From Mixophyes australis (lineage: Eukaryota; Chordata; Amphibia; Anura; Limnodynastidae), in the NCBI GenBank assembly GCA_036250195.1, contig JAVHZZ010000006.1, positions 155,484,224-155,548,223 of the forward strand: a DNA stretch of 64,000 nt, read 5' to 3'. The notes under the pieces were generated by a model that was not told the origin of the DNA, ran no database searches, and saw only the letters and a program-made list of their open reading frames with translations. A program made the position numbers and the translations under genes. How positions within the stretch are numbered: position 1 is the stretch's first letter; each line of letters begins with the position of its first letter. Positions 21,376 through 32,871 of the stretch are shown here, piece by piece.

Positions 21376-21923
21376 CTGGACTGCGTAGAGGAGTGGGTCA
21401 CCACAATATATATTAAAAACCCTGAACTTTTATGATTCGCACCAATAAATGTACCTGGACTGCGTAGAGGAGTGGGTCACCACAATATCTTAAAAACCCT
21501 GAACTTTTATGAATCGCACCAATAAATGTACCTGGACTGCGTAGAGGAGTGGGTCACCACAATATATCTTAAAAACCCTGAACTTTTATGAATCGCACCA
21601 ATAAATGTACCTGGACTGCGTAGAGGAGTGGGTCACCACAAGATATATTAAAAACCCTGAACTTTTATGATTCGCACCAATAAATGTACCTGGACTGCGT
21701 AGAGGAGTGGGTCACCACAATATCTATTAAAAACCCTGAACTTTTATGAATCGCACCAATAAATGTACCTGGACTGCGTATAGGAGTGGGTCACCACAAG
21801 ATATATTAAAAACCCTGAACTTTTATGATTCGCACCAATAAATGTACCTGGACTGCGTAGAGGAGTGGGTCACCACAATATATCTTAAAAACCCTGAACT
21901 TTTATGAATCGCACCAATAAATG
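21376..21923. repeat. 78-79-bp tandem array, seven copies
   Basis: CTGGACTGCGTAGAGGAGTG recurs at about 21376, 21455, 21532, 21611, 21690, 21767 and 21848. Units are nearly identical. In the orientation of the parent family this is the array at the transposase 3' side. Confidence 0.92.
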
Positions 21924-22020
21924 TGGTTATAAATTTGGTTATAATTATTATATATATTTATTTTTTTTTTAATTTTTAATTTTTTTTTACTTTTTTTTTA
22001 TTTTTTAAAAACTTGGGAAT

Positions 22021-22800
22021 AATGGGGAAATAACTATGCCCTTAGAAGCACAGAGCACAGGACACAGCACCACTGGACTGAACAGGACACGGCACAGGAC
22101 CCAGCAGCACTACGGAACTCAGCAGGACAGAGCACAGGACACAGCACCACTGGACTGATACTGCAGAATGTGTGAACTTTGTAATATTGCAGTACCAATG
22201 GACTTATACTGCTGGATTGGTTTTGCAAATTTGGTTATAATTATATATATTTTTTTTTTTAATTTTTAATTGTAATTTTTTTTTTTACTTTTTTTTTATT
22301 TTTTAAAAACTTGGGAATAATGGGGAAATAACTATGCCCTTAGAAGCACAGAGCACAGGACACAGCACCACTGGACTGAACAGGACACGGCACAGGACCC
22401 AGCAGCACTACGGAACTCAGCAGGACAGAGCACAGGACACAGCACCACTGGACTGATACTGCAGAATGTGTAAACTTTGTAATATTGCAGTACCACTGGA
22501 CTTTTACTGCTGAATGTGTGAACTTGGTAATATTGCAGTACCAATGGGCTTATACTGCAGGATTGGTTGTGCAAATTTTGTGGTAATTAAAAAAAATTAA
22601 ATTAGTTTTTGGTATTTTTTTAAATAACTTTTTTTTATTTTTTTAAACACAGGGGAATATTGGGGAAATAACTATGCCCTTAGAAGCACAGAGCACAGGA
22701 CACAGCACCACTGGACTGAACAGGACACAGCACTGGACCCAGCAGCACCACTGACCTCAGAAGGACAGAGCACAGCACACAGCACCACTGGACTGATACT
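22021..22800. repeat. Three-copy repeat of about 300-340 bp
   Basis: GGGGAAATAACTATGCCC recurs at about 22024, 22322 and 22662. Each is followed by AGCACAGAGCACAGGACACAG-type sequence and an AT-rich spacer. Within units, CAGCACAGCA and GGACACAGCACC are themselves repeated. This is the promoter-side array of the deleted hAT. Confidence 0.88.
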
Positions 22801-23182
22801 GCAGAACACAGCACAGCACAGCACAGCACAGCACAGTACAGCACAGCACAGAACTAAACAGCACAGCACGAGATCTACCAGGACAGAGGACCACCTAACA
22901 CACCCTCCCTCTACCCTGATCAATGCCCGAGTGAAGATGGCGGCGACTAGCGGGGAATTTATAGGATCCGAGTATCGCGAGATCCGACAACGGGATTATG
23001 AGTCAGAGCCTCAGTTTCAGATTTGAATTTGGCGCCAATACCCGGATCTGTCTCGGATCCGACTCGGATCGGCAACGTTCGGGTGGGCTCGGATTTCATA
23101 AATCCGAGTGCGCTCATCCCTAATAGCAACCAATCAGATTCTATCTGTCATTTTATAGAATGTACTAAATAAATGACAGCTA

Positions 23183-23348
23183 GGGGTAAATGTATTAAAG
23201 AGTGATTTTTGCTAATCTACGATATTCAGCCTCTTTGACAGCTAAATTTGAAACACAATGTGTATAAAGGCAAGCTTTGTAAATTTAGCTGTCAAAGTGG
23301 CTGAATATCGGCAATTTGTAAACATCGCTCTTTAATACATTTAACCCC
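23183..23348. mobile_element. 166-bp palindromic MITE, GGGGTAAATGTATTAAAG ends
   Basis: The right end is the inverse, CTTTAATACATTTAACCCC. It is flanked by TA, or CTA if one terminal C is assigned to the flank. The arms also pair internally (TTGACAGCTAAATTT with AAATTTAGCTGTCAA). It is inserted within the 21005-23415 MITE. A half copy survives near 36695-36765. Confidence 0.8.
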
Positions 23349-23528
23349 TAGAATCTGAGTGGTTGCTATAGGCAATTTCCACCTTATCAAACCTGCAGCT
23401 TGATAAATTTACCCCTTAGACTATTAGCCCCTCTCACACAAACACACTACTCCAGTGGTCCCCAGCCTTTTTATGATACACCTGCTCACACATATACCTC
23501 ACTAATCTTTATTTGTGATACACCATGA

Positions 23529-23886
23529 AGTAGATCTACTAAAAGCTCTAAAAATGAAAAGTGGAGATGTTGTCAATAGCAACCAATAAGATACTAGGGG
23601 CTAGATTTACTAAGCTGTGGGTTTGAAAAAGTGAGGATGTTGCCTATAGCAACCAATCAGATTCTAGCTGTCATTTTGTAGAAGGTACTAAATAAATGAA
23701 AGCTAGAACCTGATTGGTTGCTATAGGCAACATCCCCACTTTTGCAAACCCGCAGCTTAGTAAATCTAGCCCTAGGTATCATTTTCTATAATGTACTTGA
23801 TAAGTGAAAGCTAGAAACTGATTGGTTGCTATAGGCAACACATTCAATTCTCATTTTAAGAAATAAGTTTTGAGTAAATCTACCTC
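23529..23886. mobile_element. Outer MITE carrying a nested MITE
   Basis: Left terminus TAGATCTACTAAAAGCT and right terminus with inverse AGTAAATCTACC. It carries the CTATAGCAACCAATAAG motif and is interrupted by the element at 23597-23772. Confidence 0.55.
23597..23772. mobile_element. 176-bp MITE, GGGGCTAGATTTACTAAGCTG ends
   Basis: The right end is the inverse with one G fewer. Flanked by TA (or CTA). It contains TGCCTATAGCAACCAATCAG and its inverse. It is nearly the same as the copy at 36073-36243. Confidence 0.8.
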
Positions 23887-24312
23887 CATGTGTTAGAATA
23901 TTACTATAAATAAAACCATGATGATGAATAAACATGAGCCAAAGTGAATTACATACAATTTAGTACATTTACAATTAGATATAGTTCCCAGATAATACTC
24001 ACGGCACATGTTCAACTTATTTTAACTGTTTCCCTTGTTGTCCACAAACTGTTTTGGCAGATTTACATGTTCTCTACATTGCACTGCACTCCATCACAAG
24101 ATGCTTCACGAGAGGCACTCAAATCTGAAGAGAAGTGTAGATGTCACATCAAAGTCTAAAGTGCACTTTATTCAATTAAAGTTTTTAGTTTGTCTCTTAA
24201 AATACTTCTTAATATAGTCTCATTTATAGCTCCAATTAATCATGAGACTGTGGGACATTGGCAGGGCTGCCCACAAGGAGGGCCAGGGAGGACCCATGTG
24301 GAGAGACTTCTG

Positions 24313-24500
24313 GGGGTAAATGTATGGACATGCGGGTTCTTCAACACCCGCGTGTTCAGCGTATTCGGCGATTAAATTTCAAGCGGCGCTGCATTGTAAA
24401 GGGAAGTTTCCCTTTACAATGCAGCACCGCTTGAAATTTAATCGCCGAACACGCTGAACACGCGAGTGTTGAAGAACCCACATGTTCATACATTTACCCC
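24313..24500. mobile_element. 188-bp near-perfect palindromic MITE
   Basis: GGGGTAAATGTATGGACATG at the left and its inverse at the right, flanked by the 3-bp repeat CTG (24310-24312 and 24501-24503). The two arms are almost perfectly complementary through the centre at AAGGGAAGTTTCCCTT. A CTG (CWG) duplication is compatible with PIF/Harbinger-type mobilisation. Confidence 0.82.
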
Positions 24501-24503
24501 CTG

Positions 24504-26137
24504 ATCTCAGGATGCCCATGGTTATTATTACAAGAACTTACATTATGACAAATCTTTTCATATGCTACTTTTAAACCAACTGGTTTGCTTTACCCATCTC
24601 ATAACATAATAACATGATTGTTATAAACATATTTTTGTAATTACACATTGAGATATAACATTTATTTAACACTCATATCTCCAGGAGAGATGGACCCTCT
24701 GCCTTCAGTTAGTTACATTGCATAGTATTCTCTCAGTAATAAATTATTTTACAGCATTGCACTTTGAGAGTAGTCTCCTCGCATGGGACTTAGTAACTGT
24801 GGTCAGCGGTGAACCTAGTAAAATGCGCAATGCATTACCCTGCACCCCTGATGCTGCCCCACACTGATCTCCTTTCACAAAACATCAACATTACATTGGA
24901 AAATGCTCTGAGATCACTGTCAGAGATCATCCTCCTTTAGTCTCCCTCTGTAGCGCGGATTAGTCTCTGAAGTAGGGGGAGGGAGGATTAGCTTCTGTTC
25001 TCCAAGCTCTGTGCCCCGCAGGCTGAGTGGGGATGTGTGTCAGGGACAAGCTGGTAGATCCCTCCGGGATAATGGAAAGAGACAGACACACTTACTGACA
25101 CATATATCTGATCAGCTTCACTATTATAGATATACAGAAAAGGTCTGACTGTAAGGCATTAGTGAAGAAGATATAAGATATACAAAAACATAATCAGTGG
25201 CAGCTTGTACAATAGCTAACATCTATATACTAGCAATAGTAGCCTGATGTTTCCCGGTGAAGGAGAGCCATGGGTGGATTGTTATTGGTTGGTGATGGAC
25301 TTTAGTGGTTTTAAGTTACAATGTATTTTGATGGTGGTTTGGGATGACTGTAGTGTGACTTGTGGTTTTTAGGAATGGGTTAGATTATGTTCCTTAATGA
25401 GATCATATCTTAGACAAATAGCTCAGTGTTGGCAGTTGCAATTGACTTTCATTAACTCTCAAGGAGGGGGAACCACTGTGCTGACTATAAGGAACTATTG
25501 CTTTATCAGAGAGGCAAGTCCTACTGGTGATGCAGATAAGAAGTCCAGGTATAGATGGGAATAAAGGGTCACATGCAAGGTAGTAGAAAGGTAATTCAAG
25601 CTAAGGTCAGGTTCATTTGCAAATCAACAATTTGGTATTAAAATCTAAAGTCAAGCCTAGGTAATCCAGAGACAATGTTAGAGTTGCAAGGCAGACTTGG
25701 TAAAAGCAGCACAGACAAACCCAGACATGGGATATAAGGTCAGTGCTTCTACTCAATATAAGAGCCATAGACAGTGCTAAACCCCTGTGTAAATAGGGCA
25801 TCAACAAGTGTCAGGTAGCTTTTTATCTATAATATCAAACCAGTGTACACATGTGTACTTTATTATGTAACATTTCATTCCCATACTGAGACTCACTTGT
25901 CTCAACCAAAGCGTACATTGTACAGGGGTGCAGGCCCAGCAGGAGCTATCCTGAATTTGAGAGACAGCATCAGATAAAGTGAAGGACTACAATTACATGT
26001 TACATGGACTAGTACAACATACTCTGCACATGTATGTTTTACCTTAATACCATACTGTAGACACTGGCATGATGTTCTGTTAACACATAATGCTCTACAC
26101 ACTCGCACTCAACTCTGAAAGGCTGCAAGTCACACTC
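24504..26137. other. No gene seen
   Basis: Unassigned intergenic sequence. A moderately GC-rich patch near 24940-25060 contains no convincing exon. Confidence 0.45.
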
Positions 26138-27070
26138 TGTCAGGCACCGTCCCCGCTGTTCCTCCATGAAGCATGGACGGCCGCCTGGTAGTTTTGTCCA
26201 GGGGCATCCTGTTGCTAAGCAACAGGTAAACAGCGTCCCCAGCCGTCCTTGCGTCGTCGGGCGCATGCACAGTAGCGCGTCCTGTTGCTAGGCAACAAGA
26301 CACTTTAATTGTTTCGGCGGTCAGCATGGTTGACCGTCCACTTCCTTCCCATTCCTCCTTGCTGCCTCTATTTAAACTTGGCTCCGGCACCATTTGGGTT
26401 CCAGATTATCAGGTTTCCTGTCTCCAGCTATATTCCTGTTTATTGTCTGACTTCTCTCTGTCACCACACTGGTAACAATCTTGGACCACGACCTGCATAT
26501 CCCTTGCAGCCAAGTCCAAACCTCCTTGTGGGGGTGCCTGGTGAACACCAGGGATACATTAGACTCCGCACCTCCTTGTTCAATGGCGCTAATATCAGTT
26601 GGTGATTCGGGTACATCACAGAGTCTGACAGCAGTACTTCCTAGAAGTCTAACACACTCATGTTATACATTACTGTCCCTGGCAATAACAACCGGTACCA
26701 TCCCTCAACTTTTATTAATTCCTCTCTCCCTACCACCTCTGCTGGTGATAGTTTAATCTAACCTAGTATGAACTCCGTGCTTCCTACTGGTATTCACTGT
26801 TGTGACCCACATTGTTTATTAGACCTTGCCTCATCTGCCACCTGCCTTTTGACCTTAACCCGGTACTTGGATTCTGCCTTTGACCGCTGCTTGCCCTTGA
26901 CCTCTGCCTGTTTTATGATTCTGTCTGTACTGGTACTCTGACCATTGCCTGACTGACCTTGCTCTTGGATCTTGCTTGTCATTAACCTTGGCCAGGTAAC
27001 TCGGTGTTACTATCACTGTTGCTAAACTATGACTTGCTGGTCTCCTACTATGACCGGTCCACTACCTCAA
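26138..27070. mobile_element. Probable LTR-retrotransposon fragment or solo LTR
   Basis: Starts TGTCAGGCACCGTCCCCGC and holds a CTATTTAAAC promoter-like site about 230 bp in. It then runs into a long pyrimidine-rich stretch with repeated TTGACCT motifs. The inverted CCTGTTGCTAAGCAACAGG lies near 26208. CACTC precedes the start, and another CACTC lies at 26655-26659 after an ACA, but that may be chance. The right boundary is therefore open. Confidence 0.4.
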
Positions 27071-30000
27071 ATACACTGAAGTTAGGAATGAAGTCCTGGG
27101 TGCAACTAAGTATTTGTGAACATATGTAATTCTACAAGAAAGGGAGATGCTTTAGGTGAAGGCCCTGTGAAGTTGTTCTATGGGGTCTTATTATCTGATG
27201 GGTATATTCATAACAACACGATAAGGCTCATTGAGAAAATGCACTAATTTTTACAGGGAAGCACATGAATATGAGGGCCAAGACAGCAGTGTCTGTGGGA
27301 TTGCAAAATGCAACATTTTTTTTATTGGGGGTGTTACTTGTTGCCTATGGGCTAGGCTTATTAATGCACCTACTTATATACTATCATATGCAAAAACTAG
27401 ATTTGTTTTGCAGGACGAGATGATTTAAATGAGATAAAAAGCATGAAGGGAATGTTCCTTGTTTTCTGGGATTTTTCAGAGGACTTGATACTTACCTGTC
27501 CTCTGAGGGGAGTGATCATGCTTCATTCTATGCTTTCAATAGGATATTCATTGCACTTTTTACAGTAATTCAAATGATCCAGTACACTTAAACCATTACA
27601 ATACAAAAAATCAGGTGTACAATAGTGCCACAAGTAATTAAGACAGTCCCTATGTTCTCACGCTTTCACAATTAATTTAAGACATAACTAAAGCTTAGCT
27701 GAGCAATAGAAGAAAAATGTATATGTTTAAATGAATGAAACGGTGGTCCTAAAGTGGTAGTATGTTCAATTTTGAAGTGACATTTTCCCTGTTCACAGAA
27801 TGCGCATTTTAGGGTGGATCCGCAAACATAACCTTCCAGGGGGCAATTCACAAGGACAGGAAAGTAGATGTGCACCTTGCAGTGCTTGTGTTGGAAAAAC
27901 GGGTGCATTGGTGCAAATAAAAAGGCAGTGCAGGCCGCATGTTTATCGTCCATAAATGAGCCTCAATGTTTTTACACACCAATGTAACGATACATACTGC
28001 TCTTACAGACTGCTCGCAAAGAGCTATGCTCATTGTGCATAAAGGAAGGGTTAAGATTTTCTGGTGCCTAGACCCGCAAATTCAATTATATCTAAATGTG
28101 TCTGTGTTGGGAGTGACTTTGTTGTGACTACAGAGTCTGGCAGAAACCCCCAGTACCCAGTGACCTCTGATCTGCGCTCTGTAGAATAAGCACAATCCTG
28201 GCATTGTCCCTCTTCTATGCCTCTATCCTGGGCACATTTTCTGAGCTCTGTGCTTGGTGAATTCTAATGCTGCAGACAAGTGAGGCAAAAGGAGTAGATG
28301 AGAGCAGCGCTGTCTCCCCCCTCACCACACACTGCATTCTTATGTACTGCAAGGATCTGTACTATAACCCTATCAGTCTGTGTGCCTGGCAAGGTCAGAC
28401 ATGAGGAGTCTGATGTAAGAACATTTGGTGCCCTTCTCCATGGAAGCAGCAATGATGTAATGTAGTTTTTCTACGATTCTGTCATGTGGAAAGTCAAGTT
28501 TTAGGGATAAGATTCTGCAGTGACCGGAGCCAGTGGCTCTTGAAAAATGAAAACTAGAATTGGCATGTAGGGAAAGCTACTGGAGGTGATTCAATTCCCT
28601 GACGTAAAGCCTATCAATTACTAGGAACTAGTGACATGAGGCACAAAGTGGCTGAAATGCATCATGCCTTTGTGATGACACTAGTTTTATAGGTTGCATT
28701 CTCATAAATCTTGTCTTAGCCCAAAAATGGCTGCTTCCGCTGTGTGTCAGCATTGGGTATGCTTTAAAGGACTTGAACATTTTGAATTCAAATAGCCTTA
28801 TGTAGGAGAGCCACGTTTAGAATTCATGCATTCAAATATTTCTATATTAATGTAGGAAATATTTTCAGTTCCTGGATTTAACCACAGAATTGCTCAGTGA
28901 AAGGTAGACACATTGGGTCTGATGCTGAGTTAGATGCATATGCGTGAAAAAAAAAGCTCAAATCAAACAAACATAAAAATAGAGAATTTATATCCATAGG
29001 CTTAGTCAGAGGCACCTCAAGGTGCATCCAGCTCTGCACTACTAGAAAATGCACCATGTTTATGTCAGGCTTACATTCGGTACATGAAACCAGGTCATAA
29101 GCACACAAAAAGTCTTCAAACTTTGCTTCCAATAGCAAAAAACACATTCGTTATTTATTTGATTTAAATGAAAAACCCTATATAATACAACAGGTATAAT
29201 GTTTCTTCTCCTGTACAAATGTAGCATACATTTCATTTTCATACACCTATAAAATCATATAATATGGGCATGATCAATGAAGAAAACACTATCTGCTTTA
29301 TAGGTGAATCCCAATCACAATCAACCAATCAGAAGCAGCTAACTAGTGCCAGAAACTGTCATTATCATCAGTATGTATTTGCAGCAGCCGTCTGGCACCA
29401 GCGAGTGATATGGCTATTGACGTATCTGTGTCTCATTTCAGGACTGCTTCAGAAAACAGACGTAAGCATTTGTATTTTTTGTGGACATGTGCAAATGTCC
29501 ATATTCTAGGCTAGTGGGATGCGCCAAATAGGGAGTCAACAAAAATGACTGCCTCTACTGGGGTTAACGGGGAGGGTAGTAGTCAGTGAGTGGGACCAGA
29601 GAAGGAGTGTATCAGAGTGATGGAAGGAAGATCACAGGTAACAATGAGATAACAATTTGAGTTACATCAATCAGGAGCATATGTAGGACCACCAATAGCA
29701 ACATCAGTGCCCAGTGCAGACACTTCTTGCCCCCTTTCCCCAGGAGGAATAAGCAGCGGGACCAATAGGAAGGCCCATATGACCCATGCCCATCAGGTAC
29801 AGTGTACTCAAGATCCACTTGGCTGGACATATAGGGATTAAGGAGACAAAAGTTTTATTGCTAAAAGTGCTTAATATATGCAGTCATTGTCTGACTGCAT
29901 TAATGGTGTCCCGTGTTTTGCTTGAGCACCAGCTGGCTTTATCTTTCAGCTTTGACCACTCAATTGTAACTTTTAAGTATGTTTTTGGGAAATTCTACTC

Positions 30001-31289
30001 CAGATACAGATTTTATCCTCTTGTACCTTTAAGTGGTTTAAAACCTGCTGCAATTTTATATATTTGATATACATCTTCATTACTTGTAGACAGTAAGAAT
30101 GAACCTACCCCACATACAACAAATTAAACATATAATTACACTACATTACCAACATCAAACACTATTGGGAATGGCCTATGCCCCTCTGCTCTCACAATAT
30201 GCATATATTGAATCAATGTAGGAGAGTAGGCACAACTCTCCTTCATAAATGGTATATGCACACTGACCAGCACTGAGGGCGAATGGGCTCCACAGACATT
30301 TAGTATACCCAATGCAAGAGGGAGAACATGCTACATACCACTCCTAACACCTACATTACCTTACACTAAAACTTGGGACATCAGTACTCTTCTCCCTCAC
30401 ACTCTGCCAGATGAATAATTTTTCACAGATACACATAATTTGGATTACTGTAGAAATAATCCATTCTGTAATCCTTGTCAATAGAACTGCAGTTATTTAT
30501 AGACACTTCAAAGAGACTGTGCGAGGAGACTAAATGTGGCAGAGAGAGATAATTCCTGGCTTCTACGTTTGCCAGACAGAGAAGAGGGCAGCAAACGTAA
30601 AGTGGGGGTGGGGAACGGGATATAAAGGAGGTGTGCACGGGAATCTGCAGACAATTTGTCAAGAGCTCTCTTCATATTTTATAAGTCTGATTTGCATTAT
30701 CACCCACTTGATTTAAGTACTATTCTAGTCTTTCAGATGATCCTAGAGCTGCCCTGAGGCTATGGAAGCTATTATTACCACATCCCCTCCAGAGCTGACA
30801 CTCAGTTCTTAGTGGATTTCAAAGGACCGACATTTGAATTCAGTGTATATTATGTCCCCGCAGCTGTGCTGCTGATTTGTGCTGAGCATGGCGAGGACTT
30901 ACAGAGCACGTAACTGGCTCCTGAGCGGAACACAGAGCAGAACAGAAAGTCTGTTACACAAAAATGTTCTGCTGTAGCTCTCACAATTAGGATGCCCTTA
31001 TATTGCTGTTTAAGAGCTGTTTGTAATGAACAGACAGCTGCTACATAGTTATATATTTTGAATAAATAATGTACCAGGAATTTTGGGATGCATTTGAAAT
31101 GTTACAGTATTTAAAAGGACGATTTATGAACCTGAAAAAAAGTGCGATCCCAATGAACAAATAACATTGTGGAAATCCATGGTCTATTTTTATGTACATG
31201 CTTCCGTTTTCCCGTGGAAGCATACCTTTGACTCTTTTAATGGGAGGATCTGAGCAGCTCGGGGCACTCTTAGTTAAATATGAGCAGGG
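27071..31289. other. No gene seen; one old dispersed repeat
   Basis: A stretch near 28620-28725, around CATCATGCCTTTGTGATGACACTAG, resembles sequences near 43160-43215 and 40450-40510 and is probably an old dispersed repeat. Otherwise I recognise no gene, RNA gene or complete transposon. Confidence 0.4.
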
Positions 31290-31624
31290 CAGGGCCGTAA
31301 CTAGGGCTGTGCGATAGGGGCAACCGCCCAGGCGCAATGCTTAAGGCAGTGGCGCACGCAGGGGGGGTTTCTGAGTCTCTAAACCCCCCCCCCCCTGCAC
31401 TAACTAAGTGGCCACTGTCCTATACAGCAGCTCTCTCTCGTTTTTTTTTTGGGGGTCGGCGGGGAGAAACCCCCCCCCCCCCCCCCCCCGACAATCCTCC
31501 GTGCGCCCCTGTAAGGGGGGCGCAGTTTAGGAATAATTTAGGTTAATTTGGTTAAAATTGAGGGCTAGGGGGGCGGCATTTGACATTCTCGCCCCAGGTG
31601 CTAGAATTTTAAGTTACGGCTCTG
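31290..31624. mobile_element. hAT-type MITE, CAGGGCCGTAACTAGGG ends, with a nested insert
   Basis: Left end CAGGGCCGTAACTAGGGCTG, right end AAGTTACGGCTCTG, flanked by the perfect 8-bp duplication GAGCAGGG (31282-31289 and 31625-31632). A shorter uninterrupted copy is at 34587-34752. Comparison shows an extra insert at about 31347-31511. Confidence 0.87.
31347..31511. mobile_element. Nested element, CAGTGGCGCACG termini
   Basis: Left end CAGTGGCGCACGCAGG, right end CGTGCGCCCCTG. The interior is dominated by poly-C and poly-G runs. The sequence is absent from the related MITE at 34587. Flanks GCTTAAGG and TAAGGGGG do not match as an 8-bp duplication, so the type is inferred from the ends only. 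Confidence 0.6.
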
Positions 31625-31632
31625 GAGCAGGG

Positions 31633-32789
31633 CACATGTATATAATTTCTATACTGCACCTACATGCAAAACTTAGATTTCGTGTTGTGGGACAGATACT
31701 CAAATGAACTTCAGGGGGTGGAGAGTGAACATTAGACTGATAGCAAGTGCAAACAGAGCCTTTTATATGCCTGTAAGAGCTACTGATTTTAAACGTCCTT
31801 GGAGGCAGCGTAGATTGGACGTCAGACTATACTTTCCACAGAATCGTTTTGCACTTGTCAGACACACTTTATGCAATCAAATGCATTTTTATGTGCACAA
31901 ATAACATTGTAATGGAAACATAAAAAGTATGAATATAATATGAAATATTCAAAAATTCCATTAAGACTGGCATCTATCCCATGCATTTGACCAGCATTTT
32001 TAAACACAAAAAAAACATCACTGGGTATGAGGCCATATTGTCATGACTTATTTCAGACAAAAATTTGATTTCATTTATGATATTTTATGAAAAAAAAAAG
32101 TTGAAATGAATTTAAGGAATATTCCACAGCTGATAGTAGATAAGATTTTGATGTGGTTTTTACTTTTACATCCTGGTTTTAACTTACCAGTCCAAACCAG
32201 GATATGGGTGTACATCTTATTATGGTGAGGCAGGTATAAAAGCACTAAATTAATCATATGCTGCAGTAAACGAGACCTGCTATCACCAAATGTATACCAT
32301 TTAAATATGTGGTTAAACAAACCTACAGAAGCATATAGTTAATAGCTAATATTCAAGGATCAAATATTGCACAAAAACACCCCCATTTAGAGTACGCCAC
32401 AATTTTTCAGCCCAAATGTATGCATAGAACTACGGTCTTAAGTGTGTATTTTGAGTGGCATGTATCCTTAACTAATATCCAACTCAAAATACAGCATATT
32501 GATACGCCAAGCAATGCCCCCGTTGTATAGTAGCAGTCAGCTTTAAATGTAGCATTAAACTGTGGCTAGTTGCATCTAAAAGCTGGATACAACTAATTAG
32601 AATTGCTGCATATCTCTGTGCAGGGTGTTTATTTGTGTATATGCCATATTTGGCCCTAAATAGCTGTCACTGTGCCTACACTATTCTTAGCATTATATTA
32701 GGACTCTGTACTTATGTTATTATATGAGCTAAATATTATTAAAAATAAATGTAAAATATGTATTACAATATTAGATTTTGAATAACATA
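31633..32789. other. No gene seen
   Basis: AT-rich sequence with short chance frames only. Confidence 0.45.
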
Positions 32790-32871
32790 CACCATATGGA
32801 CAAAAGTATTTGGATGCTTGACCGTTACACCAACAATGACTGTAATGACATAGTATTCAAATACATATACT

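Larger units (their letters stand above)
21061..23122 (-). mobile_element. Internally deleted hAT element, relative of the copy at 10994
   Basis: Begins TAGGGATG and ends CATCCCTA, with the perfect 8-bp duplication ATAGCAAC (21053-21060 and 23123-23130). There is no transposase frame. Its left subterminal region (GTGTTTTGTGTTTTGGATCC) matches the inverse of the right end of the intact hAT at 10994-16843. Its right region (GAGTATCGCGAGATCCGACAAC) matches the inverse of that element's promoter side. It is therefore a non-autonomous relative in opposite orientation. Two tandem arrays occupy the interior where the transposase would be expected. Confidence 0.88.
21005..23415. mobile_element. MITE interrupted by two other elements
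   Basis: Left end GGGGTACATTTATCAAGCTG, right end the inverse ending CTTGATAAATTTACCCC, flanked by TTA on both sides. The body carries the TATAGCAACCAATCAGATTC motif common to several MITEs here. It is interrupted by the hAT element at 21061-23122 and by a smaller MITE at 23183-23348. Without these the element is about 170 bp. A 3-bp TTA duplication is compatible with PIF/Harbinger-type transposition. Confidence 0.75.

Noticed and set aside
26138..26659. 517-bp LTR defined by CACTC on both sides
   Set aside because: The right-hand end ACA plus CACTC could be a chance 5-bp match, since LTR-like pyrimidine-rich sequence continues to about 27070. Only the left end is reported as likely.
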